A stretch of 64,000 nucleotides of DNA from Rhabdophis nuchalis (taxonomy: Eukaryota; Chordata; Lepidosauria; Squamata; Natricidae), in NCBI GenBank assembly GCA_039707465.1, contig CM077644.1, positions 84,700,375 through 84,764,374 on the forward strand, given 5' to 3'. The notes under the pieces are model-generated. The model had not been told where the DNA came from. It saw nothing but the letters and a program-made list of their open reading frames with translations, and searched no databases. This document shows, piece by piece, positions 58,556 through 64,000 of the stretch. The position numbers were made by a program, and so were the translations under genes. Within the stretch, counting starts at the first letter, position 1, and each line of letters opens with the position of its first letter.

Positions 58556-59142
58556 CAGCTAGTCCTATACAAAAGTTATGACTACAATGGAGTTAAATAT
58601 TACTATTGCCAAGTAAGACAGTTGTTACATGAATTTTACCCCATTTTATGACTTTCTTGCCACAGTCGTTAAGTGAATCTCTGCAGTTTTTAAATTAGTG
58701 ATATGGTTGTTAAGTGAATCTGGCTTTCCATTGGTTTTCCTGGTCAGAAGTTTGCCAAACGTGATCACAGGACCCCAGAACACTGAAACAATTTGAGTGA
58801 GTTGCCAAGTGTCTGAATTGTGATCATATTTATTTATTTTTATTTATTTTTCATATTTATAACCCGCTCCCATCTCACAACAAGGGACTCGGGGCGGCGA
58901 ACATAGAATTAAATCAATAAATACAAAATACAATACATAGATATTAGATGCCTGTGTTGTAACCGTTTTTAAAACCTTCGTTTATAATTGGCGGTGCTGG
59001 TGTTACGCAAGGCCGGCTAGTTGGAAGAAGTGAGTCTTAAGACCATGGGAATGTTACAATTGTAAATGTGAAAAAGAATCATAAGTCACTTTTTTTCAGT
59101 GCTGTTGTAACTTCAAACGGTCACTAAATGAACTGTTGTAAA
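58556..59142 (-). mobile_element. TA-MITE-1 copy split by an L2-like LINE (minus)
   Basis: Segments 58556-58826 and 59041-59142 carry the family landmarks CCCCATTTTATGACTTTC, GTTGTTAAGTGAATCTGGC, CCATGGGAATG and GGTCACTAAATGAACTG. The last bases of the terminus are decayed. Confidence 0.85.
58827..59040 (-). mobile_element. L2-like LINE 3' end inside TA-MITE-1 (minus)
   Basis: An A/T tail (TTTATTTATTT) leads to TATAACCCGCTCCCATCTC, GGGACTCGGGGCGGCG, UTR text, and GGCCGGCTAGTTGGAAGAAG, ending at GTGAGTCTTAA. About 210 bp of the LINE remain. Confidence 0.82.
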
Positions 59143-59144
59143 AA

Positions 59145-59574
59145 CTGTTATACCACTACCTTCTTTCTAACTTGGTATTTCTCAACCTCAGTAATAGTTT
59201 TTGGTTTTTCAGCCTTGTTTCAATACGGGAACATATCAAATGAAATGGGCAACTTAATGATAGGATCTCTGTAAATGCTTTGGAATTCCTATACCTGAAA
59301 GAATTGCCCAATAGTGATTGACAAGCACACATTTTATATATTCATGTTACTTTGTTAATAAATCTACAGCAATGTTTGGTGCAATCTTTTTTTTCTCTTC
59401 TTCTTGTTTTATTTTGGCAGTCTTGAATGTGATTCCACTACCACCCACAGAATGGTAATGGATAAATTTATTGTAGCAGTAAACCTAATACTCCAAAACT
59501 AATTTGGTCCTCTCTCTTCAAACTCAGTGCCAAAATTTAACTTTCGTTTTGAGTGGAACACAGACTGAAGGGTT
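59145..59574. other. Non-coding DNA, nothing recognised
   Basis: No feature supported. Confidence 0.4.
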
Positions 59575-60090
<516 letters not shown>

Positions 60091-60094
60091 ATAC

Positions 60095-60805
60095 ATTGCT
60101 TAAAATATATACAAAGAATTACACACTTGCAAGCTATTTGTTTTTGCCCTTTCCTCACAAGCTGTTTGATATGAAGCTGAAGATATTTATTTGCAAATTG
60201 AACTGAGTAGGCTTTTACAGTAGTTTTTGCTTATCTACATTCGTACTATCATAGAACAGAATTGATCTAGTATATAATGGGCAAGGTCTGACTTTCCAGA
60301 TGTTGCTGGATTGAATCTTCTCTAATTTGGAGGATTGATGGAAGTAGGAATCAAAAACATTTGGAGGACATATATTATCCAATCTTCCTAAAGCCTCCAA
60401 TCCATACATAGTATAAATATTCTTCATTGCACTATTTAGGTGACTGAAATGAAACCCTTTATAATTAACTGTTGTTCAGTTATGGATATATAGCAACAAT
60501 CAGTGTCTATGTATGTGCACAAGTGCGTGTGTATGTACACATCACAAGAGGGTCTTTGCATACTCTTCCCATTGTTTTTAACTAACAAGTCAAGTCTTAA
60601 ACTGTGCATCTCACTAGAATAGCTCAAAAGAAAAAATATGGTTTTTTTTTAAAGAACCTTATTTTCTCATCGCTCTCATTAAGAGTGTGAGTCCACCTTT
60701 CCATAGAGGGACACCATATCTATACTTACATTTATAGCTTTTTACACTTTCAAAAAGAAGACAGGAACACTTCTGATAAGCTCCAACAGTGACACTAAAA
60801 TGATA
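60095..60805. other. Non-coding DNA, nothing recognised
   Basis: No transposon ends or credible coding frames. Confidence 0.4.
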
Positions 60806-60809
60806 CCAG

Positions 60810-61122
60810 TGTCAGGGTTCCAAGTAACAACCCTAACAAAAGAATACTTCGAGGCTTGAGTTCGTTCAAAGTTCCATTTTATTAGAGATATCATATTGGC
60901 ACATCTGAGAAAACCTGAATCGGAAAGTTTCCAGGTTTTCCCTACCCAAACGAAAGTCCAAGTCCCTGCCCAGCAACCACATGTCCATCACATGGGCCAA
61001 TCAGGCACCGTTCCAACTGGAGATGCCTTCCAGTCAGACCACTGAAGGTGCAGGGCAAGATGTCCTTGACTCTCGGAGAAAGGAATGTTATTTGGACTAT
61101 ATCTATTACATTCCATATGACA
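60810..61122 (-). mobile_element. 3' LTR of a retroelement (minus), 313 bp
   Basis: On the minus strand the LTR begins TGTCATATGG and ends GGAACCCTGACA, so it has TG...CA ends with TGTCA and TGACA inverted. AATAAAATGG, a polyadenylation signal, lies about 90 bp before the right-hand end in minus orientation. A polypurine tract lies immediately upstream, marking it as the 3' LTR. No matching 5' LTR is present to the right within the window. ERV and Gypsy origin cannot be separated without coding domains. Confidence 0.8.
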
Positions 61123-61142
61123 CCCCCTCCTCCCTATTTCCC
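61123..61142 (-). promoter_or_regulatory. Polypurine tract
   Basis: On the minus strand the twenty bases before the LTR are all purine but for two T, reading GGGAAATAGGGAGGAGGGGG approximately, the expected primer for plus-strand synthesis. Confidence 0.75.
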
Positions 61143-61700
61143 ACAACATTTAATGTGGCAGGTCTGAAGGCCCAATGGGAAAGATGGCTTTGAAGCCTGA
61201 CAACTAGCCCTTCAGGAGGGTTGACAGCGTGGTCATTCGCAAAAGGAAAAATCTTTGCCTGTGTGATTGTAAAGGCAATGATTTCCATGCAGGCAAAAAC
61301 CATGCACAAACTGGAGCACACACAACTGAGTGCAGTACATTTGTCCTGTAACAGATATTTGTGGTGAATGCACAGATATCCTGAAAAGGGTGGCTTTATT
61401 TGTCTCTTACTGGCAAGAGATGAGATATACTCAGGCATTGAGTAATCCTTTTTTTGACAGCCCCTTAGGATTTTAGCATTGTCCTTATTGGCACTCAATG
61501 TTTATGATGGCCTTCATACTTCTTATTAGGGCGACATCTGTTCATGGTTGCTCATGCCAGGCATATGGCCTTTTACAGAACAGCCCATAGAGTCACACAA
61601 ATGGTCTGTGATGGCATAGCAACATTTCTAGGGAACCATGCAGCACATTCCTACACACATTTATTCCAATAAATTGTAGTAAATGGGATAGACAGCCTCA
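61143..61700 (-). mobile_element. Probable internal remnant of the LTR element
   Basis: An open frame of 130 codons on the minus strand runs to within the tract, but I recognise no pol or env domain in it. The distal boundary is not visible. It may be 3' non-coding internal sequence. Confidence 0.35.
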
Positions 61701-62256
61701 TAATAGGTCCCAAGGATGCAACTTTTAAAACAAACATGTTGCTTGTTTCTTTCTCCATGTTGGATGCTGGGGGGAAAAAAATCTCAGAAATTAAAGTATT
61801 TTTTTAAAAAAGGTTGTTTTGATGTATTTCACCAATAAGATAAATGAAGCATGCCAACCAATCCAGTCAACTAATCCAATTCCCACCACAAACGCATTCC
61901 ACTTGTTTATTCTGAAAAAGTTGTACAGCATGTCCCACATTTACTAGAAATCTGACTTTGATTCCTGTCAAAGTCAAGTTTAAATACAGAAATGTGTCAA
62001 ATAATTCCCAATTATTATAAATAGAATGCACATTGCAGAAATGGTGGCAGGTTGTACATCACACTCTTGTCTTCGCTGTATAAATTAGACATGTAAACTG
62101 TGTAGCAAGTGCTTCCTAGCTGTTCCAATCCAAAAGTAACCGATCATAATTAAAAGTGAGGTACTACCTTGCACAAAACACTTTTCAGTGTTAAAATGTA
62201 AGGGTAGAGTTTTTCAAACAGGAGCTGACAGCTCTTGTTCAGCAAGATAAATAAGA
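61701..62256. other. Non-coding DNA, nothing recognised
   Basis: No feature supported. Confidence 0.4.
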
Positions 62257-62266
62257 ATAATTGCTT

Positions 62267-62706
62267 CAACATAGTTATTTATTTTATTTTATTTTATTTA
62301 TTTTATTTTATTTTTATACCGCACCTATCTCCCCAAAGGGACTCAGGGCGGTGCACAGGAAGTTAAAAGCGGAAATATAAACATATTAATAAAACGGACA
62401 TATAATAAATAAGACTACAGAATAAAATCTAATTAAATTTAAAGTGCCCTGTGCTAAAAATTCCCTAAAACATTACAGACACATTAAAAATCCAATAAGA
62501 CAATTTGAAACTCAGATTACAAAAGTGGTCTCGGGGACTAGGCTAGGCCGGCTAGATGGAAAAGATGAGTCTTCAAACGTTGGCGGAAGAGGCGGAGGTC
62601 CATGGTAGTCCGGAGTTCGGGCGGTAGGTCATTCCAGAGGGCCGGACCCGCCACAGAGAAGGCCCTTCCCCTGGGGATCGCCAACCGGCATTGCCTGGCG
62701 GACTGC
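62267..62706 (-). mobile_element. L2-like LINE 3' end (minus) with 10 bp target duplication
   Basis: ATTTTATTT tail repeats, then TACCGCACCTATCTCCCC, GACTCAGGGCGGTGCACAGG, UTR, and coding on the minus strand for RAFSVAGPALWNDLPPELR and LKTHLF-like residues. ATAATTGCTT lies at 62257-62266 and again at 62707-62716. Confidence 0.9.
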
Positions 62707-62787
62707 ATAATTGCTTAGCTACACTTCTGAGTGCATTATTTGTGGTATATTTATTTATTAGATTTATATGCTGCCTGAATGTCCAAA

Positions 62788-63108
62788 AGGTGCTTTTTCA
62801 GAAGGCAACTGGACTTCGTTTTTCCTTGAAAACATTTTGTTTATCATCCAAGAACTTCGTCAGTTCTTCAGAACCGGAGAAACGTCTTAGATGTGAAGCA
62901 AAAAGTCTTCAAGGAAAAAGAAAGTTCAATTACTCCAAAAGAGCTTTTTTTCAAGAAGCAACTGGACGTTCTTGTTTTTCTTTGAAAACATTTCACTTCT
63001 GATCCAAGAAGCTTCTTCAGCTGTCAGAGCTGAAGAAGCTTCTTGGATGATAAGCTAAACATCTTGAAAGTAAAACAAGAAAGTCCAGTTGCCTCTTGAA
63101 AAAAAGCT
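62788..63108. repeat. Two tandem palindromic units, about 160 bp each
   Basis: Unit one (62788-62946) and unit two (62947-63108) each fold on themselves. Unit two has GAAGAAGCTTCTTGGATGA matching CATCCAAGAAGCTTCTTC, and GTCCAGTTGCCTCTTGAAAA matching TTTTTTCAAGAAGCAACTGG. Unit one is more diverged. Similar repeats with a TTGGATGAGAAGCGAAACG line are common in sauropsids, possibly linked to Penelope-like elements, which I cannot confirm. Confidence 0.8.
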
Positions 63109-63174
63109 CCTTTGGGACAACTATGACCTGGATGACTAAGAGTCTTCATAGACATGCTGCCCAGATTTTATATA

Positions 63175-63675
63175 CCGTATGACAAGGTAGTATGCACAAT
63201 ATTCTTATCTCCTATTTTTCCTGCCTTCATGAGATAGGTTGGACTGAAAGAGAGTGACTGGCCTAAAAATCACCTTAGCTTTACGGCTAAAGAAGGATAG
63301 GAATACATAGCCTTTTGAGGTCTAGTCCAGCACTGTAACCCAGAGGTGGTATTCAGCAGGTTCTGACCAGTTCTGGAGAACCAGAAGTGGAAATTTTGAG
63401 TAGTTTGGAGAACCAATAAATACCACCTCTGACTGGCCCTGCCCCCATCTATTATCTGCCTCCCAAATCCCAGCTGATTGGGAGGGAATAGGGAATTTTG
63501 CAGTAACCTTCCCCTGGAGTGTGGAGGGAATGGAGATTTTGCAGTATCCTTCCCCTGCCATGCCCATTAAGTCACCCCACCAAGCCATGTCCCACTTACC
63601 AAGCCATGCCCATAGAACCAATAGTAAAAAGTTTTGAATCCCACCACTGCTGTAACCCCTGTTCCAAAATGGTTC
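63175..63675 (-). mobile_element. tRNA-derived SINE, third type (minus), split by a hAT
   Basis: TATCTCCTATTTTTCCTGCC, GGTTGGACTGAAAGAGAGTGAC and GTCTAGTCCAGCACTGTAACC follow the antisense of the 33405 SINE. After the hAT insertion the head resumes at CCTGTTCCAAAATGG. Confidence 0.7.
63341..63649 (+). mobile_element. hAT-type element D, 309 bp, exact 8 bp duplication
   Basis: Termini CAGAGGTGGTATTCA and TGAATCCCACCACTG are inverted with a few mismatches. CTGTAACC flanks both ends exactly (63333-63340, 63650-63657). GTTCTGGAGAACC and GGCCCTGCCCC lie inside. It splits the SINE at its tRNA-like head. Confidence 0.94.
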
Positions 63676-63679
63676 TGTT

Positions 63680-64000
63680 ATACTATTTTAATCTTGGCAT
63701 GTAGTACAGAACATGAGATGATCTAGAATGGAACTTTTATTAGTTAGGATTATTGATTTGATTCTTCTGTGGCTGGTTGCTTCCTAGTTCATTTGAAGAA
63801 GTATGATCTGTTCACCTGACACTTGCAACCTCCTGAAAATACCCATTGGAACAGGATCGATACAATTTTAATTCTCTTCTCACAATAACCTAGCAAGAGG
63901 AAAATCCCACGTTGACACACATTTTCCCCACTGGTTTAGGTCTGGATTTTAAAGAAACAAAAATCTTCCATACAGTCTGTTGAGGAAGAATTTGAATATT
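63680..64000. other. Non-coding DNA, nothing recognised
   Basis: No feature supported up to the window edge. Confidence 0.4.

Overview
This window looks like ordinary non-coding chromosomal DNA from a squamate reptile, most likely a snake. That inference rests on the repeats: CR1/L3-type LINEs ending in pentanucleotide (ATACA)n or (AGAAT)n tails, a Bov-B (RTE) LINE 3' end, Sauria-type and other tRNA-derived SINEs, L2-like LINE ends, hAT and TA-inserting MITEs, and long GATA/GGCA arrays of the kind described as Bkm repeats in snakes. I found no convincing exon of a host protein gene, no rRNA and no functional tRNA gene. The longest open frames are reverse transcriptase remnants of LINEs or read-through of microsatellites.

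Layout. 0.5-2.6 kb: a TA-MITE broken by an L2-like LINE and by a 1.5 kb CR1 that still shows reverse transcriptase motifs. 5-6.4 kb: two L2-like 3' ends. 6.7-9.3 kb: mostly unique DNA. 9.4-13.7 kb: an L2-like end, an inverted repeat pair and a 466 bp TA-MITE with exact termini. 14.2-16.1 kb: a three-deep nest (hAT element, then an LTR with 5 bp target duplication, then an L2-like LINE with a GC-rich segment). 16-22.3 kb: MITE, old CR1, SINE, RTE-like LINE, Sauria SINE, and a 143 bp perfect hairpin MITE. 22.3-25.5 kb: largely unique DNA with a conserved-noncoding look (not testable here). 25.5-33.6 kb: tetranucleotide arrays, two MITEs, three SINE families, the Bov-B end with a 550 bp GATA/GGCA array, and two further LINE ends. 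33.6-37 kb: unique. 37-49.3 kb: four CR1 copies, SINEs, a second perfect hairpin MITE, two TA-MITEs. 49.3-54.3 kb: mostly old or unique DNA, one L2-like LINE and a TAGA array. 54.3-56.8 kb: a four-element nest and a hAT with an exact 8 bp duplication. 56.8-58.5 kb: unique. 58.5-64 kb: another MITE split by a LINE, a 500 bp purine tract, a 3' LTR with polypurine tract, an L2-like LINE with 10 bp target duplication, tandem palindromes, and a SINE split by a hAT.

Nothing here works together as a gene system. The interest is in transposon stratigraphy: many insertions still show target duplications, so their relative order can be read directly. Three separate L2-like LINEs fall within roughly 25 bp of one another on the same MITE consensus. 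Two hairpin MITEs have arms that are perfect within each copy but differ between copies. Family names are given from recognition of sequence style and motifs, without any database search.
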